Shown: one piece after another, positions 25,211 through 34,967 of the stretch
Position numbering within the stretch: the first letter of the stretch is position 1
Layout: every line of letters starts with the position of its first letter
NCBI RefSeq assembly: GCF_001542405.1
Contig: NZ_LNCD01000093.1
Location: 17,209-81,208, forward strand
Direction: 5' to 3'
DNA: 64,000 bases
DNA from: Rhizobium altiplani
GTDB lineage: Bacteria; Pseudomonadota; Alphaproteobacteria; Rhizobiales; Rhizobiaceae
Notes under the pieces: model-generated
What the model was told of the DNA's origin: nothing
The model's database searches: none
What the model saw: the letters and a program-made list of their open reading frames with translations, nothing else
Program-made: the position numbers and the translations under genes

Positions 25211-26024
25211 TTGGCCGGTTCAGGTGCTTGTCGAGCGCAAGCATCAGACATTCGATGACGAAAATCTTGCCAGCCACTGGCGTCAGCGTTCCGCCGAAAG
25301 GATTGTCATGCAGGCCTGAGGCTTGAAGGCTATAATGCGCGGCCTTGCTCAGAGGGCTTTGCGTTCGGTTGGTAACCGCGACGGTCGTTGCGCCAGTGGC
25401 GCGCGCACCTTTGAGGAACTGGACGGTTTCGACGGTCAAGCCCGAGACTGAGAATGCCACCGCAACGCAACCTTCGCCAAGCCCATTAGCAACTTCATGC
25501 GCCATATGCGAGTTCCGGAAGGCGAGCGCAGTCAAGCCCACGCGAAGCAGACGATATGCCAGCATCTCCGCGACAAAACCGGACATTCCCGCACCATAGA
25601 TGTCGATGCGGCGGGCGGTCGCAAGCGCTTCGGCGATCCTGTCCAAGCTCGTAAGATCGACATGGCTGTGGGCGACCTCCAGGTTCTCGATCAGTGTTCG
25701 CTGCAGTTTGTCGATTGCGGGATCAGCACCTGAAGAACTGACAACGGCGAGTTGGGGTCGGCCGACTTCCGCTGCAAGCGCAAGCTTGAAGTCGCGAAAC
25801 CCGGTAAACCCGATCTGACGGCAAAGCCGCAGGATACTAGCTTCGCCACTGCCCGCAAATTCGCCAAGTTCTGCCACGGACTGGCGCAGCACTTTCTCCG
25901 GGTTTTCCAGGATGTACTTCGCGATCCGAGCGAGTGCGTTTGGAAGCTGATCGATCTCCTCGTGCAACCGCGATAGGATCGTCTGCCGATCCCTGTTGCG
26001 CTTCTCGTCCCCAATGCTTACCAA
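25203..26024 (-). CDS. RpiR/MurR-family transcription regulator
   Basis: 273 residues. Start is probably TTG 26024 with GGAG eight bases upstream. N-terminal helix-turn-helix of the RpiR type (LPNALARIAKYILENPEKVLRQSVAELGEFAGSGEASILRLCRQIGF, residues about 25-75) and a C-terminal SIS sugar-phosphate-sensing domain (IYGAGMSGFVAEML, FSVSGLTVET). It probably senses a phosphorylated sugar or polyol produced by the pathway and controls the ABC operon through the two modules in the intervening DNA. Its own gene directly precedes the operon in the same direction. Confidence 0.9.
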   Translation of the reverse strand: MVSIGDEKRNRDRQTILSRLHEEIDQLPNALARIAKYILENPEKVLRQSVAELGEFAGSGEASILRLCRQIGFTGFRDFKLALAAEVGRPQLAVVSSSGADPAIDKLQRTLIENLEVAHSHVDLTSLDRIAEALATARRIDIYGAGMSGFVAEMLAYRLLRVGLTALAFRNSHMAHEVANGLGEGCVAVAFSVSGLTVETVQFLKGARATGATTVAVTNRTQSPLSKAAHYSLQASGLHDNPFGGTLTPVAGKIFVIECLMLALDKHLNRPMK

Positions 26025-26040
26025 CCCGCGGCTCCATCTA

Positions 26041-26379
26041 GTTCGTGTCTTCGGGCGACGACAAACCGGCCCCGAACTTAGCCTTAGAACGCTACCGGAT
26101 TCAAGATGCGGGCGATGTCACGTCGTTTCGCGAACGCGCTGACTAGGGCCTTGCCGGTGAACTCAGGCAACTGCGCCGGATCACGGCTTTCCACTGGGCC
26201 ATGGCGCGGAGCCGATGAATGTAGGTGGAAAGCGGTGGTTCTTGTAGCTGATGGACGATGCGTTCATCTCAACCGAATTATCCGCCAACCGTTAAGGTGC
26301 CGACAACGTGACGTCGCCGCGGCGACCGTCATTTACGTGGGCTTCTCTACGTAGCTGCGTCAGTCATTCTGACACGTAT
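26041..26379. other. Gap without a convincing gene
   Basis: About 340 bases upstream of rpiR. It should contain the rpiR promoter. Open frames here have no start signals or recognisable content. It may be eroded insertion sequence, given the IS110 fragments that follow. Confidence 0.35.
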
Positions 26380-26530
26380 CTCAAAGGAGAGTTACCTGCG
26401 GACATAGGGGCTTCAGCTCCGGGAACGCAGGCTTCAAAAGAGCCGCCGTGGCTGTGGCGCGCAAACTTGCGGTGATCATGCACACAATGCTGAAGACTGG
26501 TGAGTTTTTGATCCGAATGCGGGAGCCGCA
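26380..26530 (+). pseudogene. IS110-family transposase, C-terminal relic
   Basis: A short stretch reads GFKRAAVAVARKLAVIMHTMLKTGEF, which matches the typical C-terminus of IS110/IS116/IS902 transposases. No start codon or catalytic N-terminus is attached. A second relic of the same part lies near 36091. Confidence 0.5.
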
Positions 26531-26699
26531 ACCTAAATCCGCATAGCGTTCAACGTCTGAAAATCCGAATCGTCCCTGCCGGGACGTGAGCCAAGCCATT
26601 CCATTGATGGGATTGCCTCGCTGTCTCAGCTGAATGAGTCGGAAGGCTCGTTCCGCGAAGCTCCATCATGCGGCGGCTAATGTCGACCGCGAAACACCA

Positions 26700-27270
26700 T
26701 CACCCGGCAGCGTCTAATGATAAAACGAGGTCATGTCTTTCAACGGCCTCAAACATCAACGGGAGAAGCGCAGCATGAAACATATTGTGCACTGAATGTA
26801 TCGGTCTTGAAGGGACCATCGTTGCAATGGCTTCAGAGGACTTGCCAAGGCAAGATTGCCGGTGATCCGCATCCAGGCCAAAGCATTTTTGAAAGCCAAC
26901 CGAATAAGACGGACCGCAGGAAAAAGCCATCCCATCGCGAATGACATTCGCGGATTGTTGCGCAACTTCAGTCTGAAAGTCGGATTGGTCGGCAAGATCA
27001 AATTCGAGGAGCGGATCAATGAGCTGGTCGAACACAGGCCTGATCTACACGAAATCATGCAGCCATTGTTGGCTGCACGCAAAATGCTGCGCGACGAATT
27101 TACCAAGTTGCACAAGAAGGTTTTGGATTTGGTCGCGAGGATGAAGTTTGTCGCCGATTGACGACGATCCATGGTGTCGGCCCCGTGGTCGCTCTCAACT
27201 ATACGGCAACCATCGATATTCCTGGTCGGTTTACACATTCAAAGGCGGTCGGTTCTGTGCTCGGGCGCCA
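26700..27270 (+). pseudogene. IS110-family transposase relic, several frames
   Basis: Central part in frame from about 26856: RGLLRNFSLKVGLVGKIKFEERINELVEHRPDLHEIMQPLLAARKMLRDEFTKLHKKVL, typical of the coiled-coil middle of IS110 transposases. After a shift near 27160 the next frame continues TIHGVGPVVALNYTATIDIPGRFTHSKAVGSVLG, the C-terminal pRiA4b-like/RuvC-adjacent signature. Upstream, fragments such as NKTDRRK hint at the RuvC-like N-terminus. At least two frameshifts and missing ends make it non-functional. Confidence 0.7.
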
Positions 27271-27382
27271 CCAGCGGCGGGGTAGGGGAGGGGCAGGCAT
27301 TGAGGAAATGATGTCGCCCGCGATCTATGGATGAGGTTTTGATTTGCACTGAGAAGCTGGTTCTCGGCGGAAATTCGGGGTT

Positions 27383-27580
27383 TCATTTCTCGCCGGCCCA
27401 GTCTTCATGTCCATGGCGTATTAGGATCACGAAAATTGCTCCGTCCTCCTCGACACGGTAGACGATAAGATGGGCCTTGAACGGATGAATTCTGAACACA
27501 TGCCATTCGCGGGTTGGCGGCAATGTGGGATTGATCGACAAAGAAAAGCATACGTCAAAAACGCCTGCAGTCCCGATCAA
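27383..27580 (-). pseudogene. ParE/RelE-type toxin, C-terminal fragment
   Basis: The frame encodes REWHVFRIHPFKAHLIVYRVEEDGAIFVILIRHGHEDWAGE, the C-terminal half of a ParE/RelE-superfamily toxin (the beta-sheet and the conserved RHGxEDW end). The N-terminal helices are missing, and the frame upstream runs directly into the 3' end of the RND gene. No antitoxin gene is present. A remnant of a toxin-antitoxin pair cut by the rearrangement at about 27520-27580. Confidence 0.6.
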
Positions 27581-30500
27581 GGTGTGGGTTCGATGACCTT
27601 GTGCTGAGATGAAGCCATTTCTAGGGATTTCCCCGCATCGCCGCCGAGATCGCCTGGCAAATTACTGAACTCCGTCTCTCGCCCGCAGGTCGCGTGGCGT
27701 CGAAGCGCTCGGCGACCGAACGATTTGAGCAAATTTTGCAGGTCATCGACGAAGGTGAAGATGACCGGGATAATGATGAGGCTGAGCAGCGTTGATATCA
27801 TCACGCCGCCGATCACCACGATCGCCATCGGCTGCCGGAAACTCGAATCTCCGCCCATCAGGCTGAGCGCAGCCGGCAGCATGCCCGCGGCCATGGCAAG
27901 GGTGGTCATGACGATCGGTCGCGCGCGCTTATGGCAGGCATCGAGGAGCGCCTCGAACCGGGACATGCCTCGGCGACGTGACATGATCGCGTATTCGATG
28001 AGAAGGATGGAGTTCTTCGTTACCACGCCCATCAGCATGAGAAGGCCTATGACGGCAGGCATCGAGAAGCTGGTCCCCGTCACCACCAGCGGCACCAGCG
28101 CGCCGCCGAGCGAGAGCGGCAGGGCCATCAGAAGCGTGAGCGGCTGCAGGAAATCTTGGAACAGCAGGACGAGCACCGCATAGATGCAGAACACACCGAT
28201 TGCCATCGCAAGCGCGAAGCTCTGGAACAGCTCGGAGCTGCGCTGAAGCTCGCCGTGTTCCACCAGCGTAACGCCCGGCGGCAGATGCTGGAGAGCCGGC
28301 AGCGCCTTCGCCTCGCGGTTGACGTCGCCCAGAATGCGGCCGTTGAGTTCGACGGAAACGGTGACATTGCGCATGCGGTCGATACGGTCGATTTCCGAAG
28401 GACTGCCGCCGATGCGGATATCGGCAATCGATCCGAGATCGACATTGCCGTTGGTGCCGGCCACGCGCATGTTCTTAATGTCGTCGAGATTGGTGCGCGC
28501 CTCTGGCGAGAAGCGAACGACGATCGGTATCTGCCGCTGCGGCAGGTTGAGCTTCGGCAAGTCGGAAGAATATTCTCCGTTCGTCGCCACACGCACGGCG
28601 CTGGCGATCGCATTCGACGTCACGCCAAGCGCTGCTGCGCGGGCAAAATCGGGCGTGATCTGGATTTCCGGCGCTTGCCTCGCCGCCGTCGATGTCACGG
28701 CGCCGATGCCCTGTAGCGTCCGAAGCTGCTCCTCGAGCGCCGTGCTGGCGCAATCGAGCGCATTGGCATCGTCGCTGGCCAGAGTGAACTCGAGCTTGGT
28801 ACCGTAGCCGATACCGACCGCCACACGCACTCCGGGGAGGACGGAAAGCGCCTGCCGAATATCGTTTTCGATCTCCGACTGCTTGCGGTCGCGCCCATCA
28901 ATCGGCGTCAGCGTGGCGACGATCGCGGCAGACCCGACACTGCTCCTTGCGACCGTCGCACCACCGCCTGAGGATGCCGAGCCGACAGCAGCAAACACAT
29001 GCGTCACGTCGGGAAACTCACTGAGAATATCTGCGGCCTTCCTGGTTACGGCGTCGGTTTGCTCGACAGTGGCGCCGGGCTGCAGGGTGAGCGTGATCTG
29101 CGTCCGCGAGTCGTCAGCGGCCGGCAGGTATCCCGTTCTTAAGAGAGGGATAACGGAAAGCGAAAGCGCAACGACGACGGCAGTCACGGCCACTGTTGTC
29201 TTCCTGTGATTGAGGGCAGCCTTGGCCATCGCCATATAGGCGCGCATAAATCGGCCATCCTTCTGCTCCGACGGATGAGCCTTCATGAAATAGGCGGCCA
29301 TCATGGGGGTGAGCAGACGGGCAACGACAAGCGAGGCAACGACGGCAACAGCGGCGGTGATGCCGAACTGACGAAATAGGAGGCCTGGTATGCCGCTCAT
29401 GAACGCCGTCGGTAGGAAGACCGCGACCAGCGTGAAGGTGGTGGCGATGACGGCGAGCCCGAGTTCGTTGGCGGCTTCCATTGCAGCATCGAGGGGCCGC
29501 TTGCCCATCTGCAGGTGGCGGGCGATGTTCTCGATCTCGACGATCGCGTCGTCGACGAGAATTCCGACCACCAGCGACAGCGCCAGCAAGGTGACGACGT
29601 TCAGGCTAAAGCCGGCGAGATACATGAACAGGAAGGTCGGGATGACCGACAAGGGCAGTGCCACAGCAGACAGGATCGTCGCGCGCCAGTCCCGAAGGAA
29701 GAGCCAGACGACCACAATCGCCAGGATGGCCCCCTCATACAACATGTGCATCGAGCCGTCATAATTGCCGAGAATTGATCCGATCAGGCTGTAGACTGCA
29801 TGGATCTGCACATTCGAATGCGCCGCTGCAAAATTTTTCATTGCCGTGTCAACGTCAGCCGAAACACTGCTATCGGAAAACCCGTTCGAACGCTTGATTT
29901 CGACGGCGATCACCGGCTTACCGTCGAGATAGGCCATCGAGGAGCGCTCGGCGAAGCTGTCCTCGACCGAGGCGATGTCGTCGAGCCGGGCCTGCTGCCC
30001 GTTAGCGAGCGGTATAGTGAGCTCCCTCAGGGCCTCGACCGACTCTACGGCGCCGAGCGTGCGCAATGTCTGACGCGTGCCGCCGATCTCGCCGAGCCCG
30101 CCGGACTTGTCGCCTTGCACGGCCTTCAACTGCGCTGATACGGTCGCGGCGGTGACGCCGAACGACGACATCGTCGAAGGATCGAGATCGACGTGGATCT
30201 CGCGATCGATCCCGCCGATGCGGTTGACCTGGCCGACGCCCGGGACCGATAGCAGCGCCTTGGTCAGATCGTTATCGACAAACCAGGACAGTTCGGTCTC
30301 GTTGAGAGCGGTCGAGCGGACGGCATAGGTGACAACTGCGGAGCTTTGGACGGTGGCCTTCGTAACGATCGGCGTCGCCATCTGTGCCGGGAGATCGGCC
30401 TTGACGCTATCAACGGCATTGCGGACCTCATTGAGGGCCGTTTCGCTGTCTTTCTGCAGCTTGAAGGATACCTTGGTCGAGACGGTGCCATCGGTAATCG

Positions 30501-30747
30501 TTGTGAGAATATGATCGAGATGGCTCAAGGAGGTGAGGCTATTCTCGATGGTGCGGGCAACCTCCGTCTCGAGCTGCGTCGGCGCAGCCCCATCGAGCGT
30601 GGCGGTAACGCTGATGGTCGGAAGGTCCATGTCCGGAAAGTACTGAACCGCCAGCTGTTTGAATGCCCAAAGCCCGCCAAATCCAAACATCACAAACAGC
30701 AATATCGCTGGTATGGGATTGCGGATCGAGAAGGCGGAGAAATTCAT
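27577..30747 (-). CDS. RND efflux transporter, NolG-like
   Basis: 1056 residues, full RND length. N-terminal helix FSIRNPIPAILLFVMFGFGG, a first large periplasmic loop, TM4 with the proton-relay aspartates in VVGILVDDAIVEIENI (near 395), a second periplasmic loop and six C-terminal helices. It pumps hydrophobic compounds out of the inner membrane and periplasm with its HlyD partner encoded just upstream (1-base overlap). In Sinorhizobium meliloti nodM is followed by nolFGHI of this type. The same arrangement here downstream of a nod-box-driven nodM suggests a nodulation-linked pump. The match to NolG itself is by synteny, not alignment. Confidence 0.88.
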   Translation of the reverse strand: MNFSAFSIRNPIPAILLFVMFGFGGLWAFKQLAVQYFPDMDLPTISVTATLDGAAPTQLETEVARTIENSLTSLSHLDHILTTITDGTVSTKVSFKLQKDSETALNEVRNAVDSVKADLPAQMATPIVTKATVQSSAVVTYAVRSTALNETELSWFVDNDLTKALLSVPGVGQVNRIGGIDREIHVDLDPSTMSSFGVTAATVSAQLKAVQGDKSGGLGEIGGTRQTLRTLGAVESVEALRELTIPLANGQQARLDDIASVEDSFAERSSMAYLDGKPVIAVEIKRSNGFSDSSVSADVDTAMKNFAAAHSNVQIHAVYSLIGSILGNYDGSMHMLYEGAILAIVVVWLFLRDWRATILSAVALPLSVIPTFLFMYLAGFSLNVVTLLALSLVVGILVDDAIVEIENIARHLQMGKRPLDAAMEAANELGLAVIATTFTLVAVFLPTAFMSGIPGLLFRQFGITAAVAVVASLVVARLLTPMMAAYFMKAHPSEQKDGRFMRAYMAMAKAALNHRKTTVAVTAVVVALSLSVIPLLRTGYLPAADDSRTQITLTLQPGATVEQTDAVTRKAADILSEFPDVTHVFAAVGSASSGGGATVARSSVGSAAIVATLTPIDGRDRKQSEIENDIRQALSVLPGVRVAVGIGYGTKLEFTLASDDANALDCASTALEEQLRTLQGIGAVTSTAARQAPEIQITPDFARAAALGVTSNAIASAVRVATNGEYSSDLPKLNLPQRQIPIVVRFSPEARTNLDDIKNMRVAGTNGNVDLGSIADIRIGGSPSEIDRIDRMRNVTVSVELNGRILGDVNREAKALPALQHLPPGVTLVEHGELQRSSELFQSFALAMAIGVFCIYAVLVLLFQDFLQPLTLLMALPLSLGGALVPLVVTGTSFSMPAVIGLLMLMGVVTKNSILLIEYAIMSRRRGMSRFEALLDACHKRARPIVMTTLAMAAGMLPAALSLMGGDSSFRQPMAIVVIGGVMISTLLSLIIIPVIFTFVDDLQNLLKSFGRRALRRHATCGRETEFSNLPGDLGGDAGKSLEMASSQHKVIEPTP

Positions 30748-31820
30748 CAGTTTTTCTCCGCAATTTTCACGAGGTCATTGTCCGACAGAAATGCACCGCC
30801 CGACGTGACGACCTTTGCCGACCGGTCGATGCCGGAGATGATTTCGACCTCGCCATCGTTGCGGCGGCCGGTTTCCACGCGGACCCGTCGCACCCGCTTG
30901 TCCTCGCCGGCGGTGAAGACGTAGCTGATGCCATCCCGGAACACGATCGCCGTCTCGGGGACGGTGAGCGCCGGTGTGGTCTGCAGCTCGATATTGCCAG
31001 TGACATAAAGGCCGGTGCGCGGACGAACCTCGGACGGAAGCGCAACATAGACGATCGCACGGCTGGTGTCGGTGCTGACCGAGGGGCCGACCAGCCGCAC
31101 CTTGCCGGAAATGGCGTGACCGTCCGGTCCGTTGATCGCAACGCTCAAACCCTCCGAAATCCGCGGCAGATAACGCGCCGATACTTCCGCCTGCCATTCG
31201 ACACGCTGCTGGCGCACCATGCGGAAGAGCTCGGTGCCGGTGGAGACTACTTCGCCGAGATCGCCCGAACGCGAGGTTATGAGGCCATCGTCGGCGGCGG
31301 TGATGGTCGTCTGCGCAAACTTGATCTTTTCGCTGTCGAGCGCGGCCTCCTCGGATGCCAGGTTTGCCGTCGCCGTCTGCTCGTCGGCGAAATATTCGGT
31401 GATCTTCTCGTCGGAAAGAGCGCCGGATGAACGAAGCTGGCGTGCACGATCCGCATTTGCCTTGGCCTTTGTCAGCTTTGCCTTGGCGATGACGACAGCC
31501 GCCTCCTGTTTGCGAAGGTCTGCCAGCACGCTGTCCTGCGAAAGCCGGGCCAGCGTCTGCCCTTTCGTGACCACCGAGCCGACATCGACCAGGACGTCGG
31601 TGATGCGCAGGCCGCTCGTTTCGGACGCAATGATTGCTTCCTGCCACGGTTTCAGCCAGCCGCTCGCGGGAACGGTTTCCAGCCAGTCCCGTATTGCCGG
31701 CGCCGTCAGAGAAACGGTCAGAGCAGGCGCGGCCGCCTGTTCAGCCATGCTATTAGCGGAGGGAAACTGGAGTGCTGCACAGACAAGAACGGCAGCGAAT
31801 AGAATACACGGTTTTCTCAA
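30747..31820 (-). CDS. HlyD-family periplasmic adaptor of the RND pump, NolF-like
   Basis: 357 residues with an N-terminal signal sequence (MRKPCILFAAVLVCAALQFPSA). Membrane-fusion protein layout: barrel-sandwich halves around GLRITDVLVDVGSVVTKGQTLARL and TTITAADDGLITSR flanking an alpha-hairpin (residues about 105-165), followed by a beta-barrel (GISYVFTAGED) domain. It links the RND pump to an outer-membrane channel; no channel gene is nearby. Together with the next gene it parallels nolF-nolG of Sinorhizobium. Confidence 0.87.
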   Translation of the reverse strand: MRKPCILFAAVLVCAALQFPSANSMAEQAAAPALTVSLTAPAIRDWLETVPASGWLKPWQEAIIASETSGLRITDVLVDVGSVVTKGQTLARLSQDSVLADLRKQEAAVVIAKAKLTKAKANADRARQLRSSGALSDEKITEYFADEQTATANLASEEAALDSEKIKFAQTTITAADDGLITSRSGDLGEVVSTGTELFRMVRQQRVEWQAEVSARYLPRISEGLSVAINGPDGHAISGKVRLVGPSVSTDTSRAIVYVALPSEVRPRTGLYVTGNIELQTTPALTVPETAIVFRDGISYVFTAGEDKRVRRVRVETGRRNDGEVEIISGIDRSAKVVTSGGAFLSDNDLVKIAEKN

Positions 31821-32093
31821 ATGGCAATTCCTCGCAGTTCACGGGTGTCCGCGCTCAACCGTGGCGTCAAAAATGTCGGCTGTTGTGGTGCAAAGTTGAA
31901 ATGCCTGACGGTCTCGAAGGTGACAAAACTCAACTATTCAAAACATCTTAGCGGGACACCAGTGATGTCGGGCTATTGCGCCATCCAAGGCAGCAGTTTT
32001 TCGTCGGCTGCGAGGCGGTGAATACGGCTAAATCGCATCGTAAGGTTCGCGTGGGACAATAGTGCCTGTTGCGCCGCCGTTTGCTGAGTCTGC
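31821..32093. promoter_or_regulatory. Spacer before the efflux genes
   Basis: 270 bases between the FMN-reductase gene and the HlyD gene with no coding content. A terminator or a promoter for the pump pair could be here, but no clear boxes or hairpins were recognised, so it is uncertain whether the pump is co-transcribed with nodM. Confidence 0.3.
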
Positions 32094-32624
32094 TCATCCT
32101 ATTGCGTATGCTGCTTCCTCGACAGCCCGGCCTACACGCATGCGGATGGTCTCGGAAATCACCTCTCCGTGGGCGAAGTCATTACGCGTGGCATAGATTG
32201 CGGTCGGCATCGCAAGCGCTTCAAAGAACCCGAACAGAGGACGCAACTGATGCTCGACGACAAGCGAATGACGCTCGCCCCCGCCCGTCGCAGCGATGAT
32301 GATAGGCTTGCCCCTCAGCGATGTTGGATCGAGCAAATCGAAATAGTGCTTGAATAGGCCGGTGTAACTGCCCTTGTAGGTGGGTGAGCCTACGACCAGG
32401 ACGTCTGCCTCTAGCATCTGGTCTACGACCCCGCGCGCTTTAGCGCTGAGGTCGTCTATCCGTTTGGCTTTCAACAGTGAAGGTCCAAGGTCATCGACAT
32501 CGAAGGACTGCGCCACCGCTTGCGTTTTGATTGCCAATTGCCCGACGATATGGTCGACGAATGTGCGCGTCGTGGACGGTCGTGTTATGTTGCCCGAGAA
32601 GCCAATTATCTTCGTTTGCGGCAT
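32094..32624 (-). CDS. NAD(P)H-dependent FMN reductase (MsuE/SsuE-like)
   Basis: 176 residues from ATG 32624 (MPQTKIIGFSGNITRPSTTR). A flavodoxin-like fold with the FMN-phosphate loop SGNITRPSTTR at the N-terminus and the flavin-edge segment VGSPTYKGSYTGLFKHYFDLL near residue 80. Such enzymes supply reduced FMN to monooxygenases that desulfonate organosulfur compounds; no monooxygenase is nearby. It lies between nodM and the efflux genes, all leftward, so nod-box control is possible. The role in nodulation is unknown. Confidence 0.82.
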   Translation of the reverse strand: MPQTKIIGFSGNITRPSTTRTFVDHIVGQLAIKTQAVAQSFDVDDLGPSLLKAKRIDDLSAKARGVVDQMLEADVLVVGSPTYKGSYTGLFKHYFDLLDPTSLRGKPIIIAATGGGERHSLVVEHQLRPLFGFFEALAMPTAIYATRNDFAHGEVISETIRMRVGRAVEEAAYAIG

Positions 32625-32695
32625 GTCGATCTCCAAATGCTCAGCAGATATAAGTCATCTACACTCTGTCATTCGTCCCTTACGGAAACCACGGC

Positions 32696-34522
32696 CTATT
32701 CGACGGTGACTGATTTCGCCAGGTTGCGCGGCTGATCGACGTCAGTGCCCGCAAACACGGCGGTATGATAGGCGAGCAATTGGATCGGCAGCGAGAAGAT
32801 CATCGGCGCTATGATCTCGTCCACATTTGGAAGAACGATTGTTTGCATCGTGTCGAGCTTCAAGGCGCTAGCGCCCTTCTCATCGGTGATCAAGATGATC
32901 CGTCCGCCGCGGGCCGCAACCTCCTGCATGTTGGAAACGGTCTTATCGAAAAAGCGGTCGTGCGGTGCGATCACGACAACCGGCATGTTCTCGTCGATGA
33001 GAGCAATCGGACCGTGTTTCAGTTCGCCGGCAGCATAACCTTGCGCGTGAATATAGGAAATCTCCTTTAATTTCAGGGCGCCTTCCATGGCCAAAGGGAA
33101 GCTCGTGCCGCGGCCAAGATAGAGTACGGCGCGGCACTTTGCCAATTCACGCGACAGAAGCTCGATCCTTGGTCGGATGCTGTTGAGCACCTGCCCCATG
33201 ACGCGCGGCACCTCGGCAAGCCGGCCGACCAGTGTCTGTTCCTCCTTCTCCGTAAGGGTGCCACGCGCCCTGCCAGCAGCAACCGCGAGCGCAGCCAAAA
33301 CGGCGAGCTGGCATGTAAAGGCCTTCGTAGACGCAACGCCAATCTCAGGACCGGCGAAGATCGGGAACACAGTGTCGGACTCCCGTGCTATCGTCGATTC
33401 GGGCGCGTTGACGACTGCACCGGTCTTCAAGCCGTGCTCCTTGCAATAGCGTAGGCAAGCAAGTGTATCGGCCGTCTCGCCCGATTGTGAGATGAAGAGA
33501 GCTGCCACCTGTGGCGAGAACGGGATTTCGCGGTACCGAAATTCTGACGCGACATCGATTTCGACCGGCAGACGTGCGTAGTGCTCGAACCAGTATTTGC
33601 CGATCAGCCCGGCAAAGTACGCAGTGCCGCAGGCGGAGATCGCCAAGCTTTGCACGTTGGCGAAGACCGTGTCGCGCCAAACCGCGACTACCTTATTGTC
33701 GCTGAAGTTGATGTAATGGCTGAGGGTATCGGAGATGGCCTCCGGCTGGTCGTAAATTTCCTTCTCCATGAAATGGCGATAGTTGCCCTTGTCGATCATA
33801 GGGGCCGTCACCAGCGAGATCTGCCGCGGTCGGGTGGTGACCTCGCCGTCGATATCGAAGATACGGACGCCAGTCTTGTCGATGACCGCCCAATCTCCGT
33901 CGATCAGGTAGGTGATCTCGTTGGTTAAGGGCGCCAGCGCAATCGCGTCCGACCCGAGGAACATTTCGCCGCTTCCGTGACCGATCGCGAGCGGCGGGCC
34001 ATTACGGGCAGCCATGATAGTCGAAGGGTCTTCCTCGAAAAGCAGAGCCAGCGAGTAAGCGCCTCGGACGCGCTTCAGCATCGCATGCATAGCTTCGCGC
34101 CGGCCCATGCCGTCCCGGCGAAGTCTTGCCACGAGATGCGCGATGACCTCCGTGTCGGTGTCGGTTTGGAACTCGGCGCCGGCCGCGGTCAGCTCATCCT
34201 TCAATTCGGTGAAATTCTCGATTATCCCATTGTGGACGACCGCGATGCCGTCGCTAAAATGGGGGTGGGCATTGCGTTCCGTCGGCGCGCCATGGGTTGC
34301 CCAGCGCGTATGGGCAATGCCGATTGTGCCCGCCAGAGGCTGTTCTTTCAGCTTTGCCTCAAGATTGAAGAGCTTGCCCTCACAGCGCCGGCGATGGAGC
34401 GCTCCACCGTCGATCGTCGCGACGCCCGCCGAATCGTAGCCACGATATTCAAGGCGTTTCAATGCGTCTATCAGCCGGTCCGAAACCGGATGATGGCCGA
34501 CAATACCCACAATCCCGCACAT
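32696..34522 (-). CDS. nodM: NodM / GlmS glucosamine-6-phosphate synthase
   Basis: 608 residues from ATG 34522 (MCGIVGIVGHHPVS); Cys2 is the catalytic glutaminase nucleophile, so this start is fixed. Glutaminase domain 1-220 with HTRWATHG, then two SIS isomerase domains with SQSGETADTLA near 350 and the C-terminal LAKSVTVE. It turns fructose-6-phosphate and glutamine into glucosamine-6-phosphate. A nod box lies 182 bases upstream, which makes it the symbiotic copy (nodM), expected to boost the N-acetylglucosamine supply for Nod factor backbones. Housekeeping glmS would be chromosomal. Confidence 0.9.
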   Translation of the reverse strand: MCGIVGIVGHHPVSDRLIDALKRLEYRGYDSAGVATIDGGALHRRRCEGKLFNLEAKLKEQPLAGTIGIAHTRWATHGAPTERNAHPHFSDGIAVVHNGIIENFTELKDELTAAGAEFQTDTDTEVIAHLVARLRRDGMGRREAMHAMLKRVRGAYSLALLFEEDPSTIMAARNGPPLAIGHGSGEMFLGSDAIALAPLTNEITYLIDGDWAVIDKTGVRIFDIDGEVTTRPRQISLVTAPMIDKGNYRHFMEKEIYDQPEAISDTLSHYINFSDNKVVAVWRDTVFANVQSLAISACGTAYFAGLIGKYWFEHYARLPVEIDVASEFRYREIPFSPQVAALFISQSGETADTLACLRYCKEHGLKTGAVVNAPESTIARESDTVFPIFAGPEIGVASTKAFTCQLAVLAALAVAAGRARGTLTEKEEQTLVGRLAEVPRVMGQVLNSIRPRIELLSRELAKCRAVLYLGRGTSFPLAMEGALKLKEISYIHAQGYAAGELKHGPIALIDENMPVVVIAPHDRFFDKTVSNMQEVAARGGRIILITDEKGASALKLDTMQTIVLPNVDEIIAPMIFSLPIQLLAYHTAVFAGTDVDQPRNLAKSVTVE

Positions 34523-34703
34523 ACACTCTCCGCGTTTTCGCATATCGGCCACAACGCGCTCACCTAGTCCCGTCAGTCTGGAGTGAGCGAAGCTACAATC
34601 AGTCTTTGATCGCCATGACAGCTAAAATTCCGTCGGAACTTCGTGGCAAAACCGTCATGTTGTCGCGCTAAGTAAAATTCAACGCGTTCTAACGGCACTC
34701 GAC

Positions 34704-34751
34704 TTATTGGAAAAATCGATTCTTTGGATCGCACCCATTTACGTCATGGAT
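34704..34751 (-). promoter_or_regulatory. nod box (NodD binding site) for nodM
   Basis: Read on the minus strand the 48 bases begin ATCCATGACG, contain CGATCCA, and end AATCGATTTT TCCAAT. About 34 of 48 positions agree with the classical nod box as I recall it, including the intact ATCCAT start, GATCCA and the 10-base AATCGATTTT block. NodD (LysR family) with plant flavonoid activates transcription from such sites. The distance to nodM and the orientation are right. Confidence 0.85.
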
Positions 34752-34967
34752 TGTCATGGCACCAGTGATGGCTGCTGAGGCATTATGACGGACGTTACTC
34801 CTGCCTTTGGAAACCGGCCGGTTTATGTCCGAGGCGGCCCCCATCATCCTAGCGTCCGCTCACACCGCGTTCTAGGAGTCCCCTTCGAGCGGGGCTTGTG
34901 GGAAAGCCTCCCTGGCAATAAAAATCGTCTCAACGCTCATCAAACTCGCCACAAAGGATGACTTTTC

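Noticed and set aside
30747..34522. Possible housekeeping GlmS plus generic multidrug pump
   Set aside because: The nod box upstream and the nodM-nolFG-like order favour a symbiotic set, though the pump's identity as NolG remains unproven.
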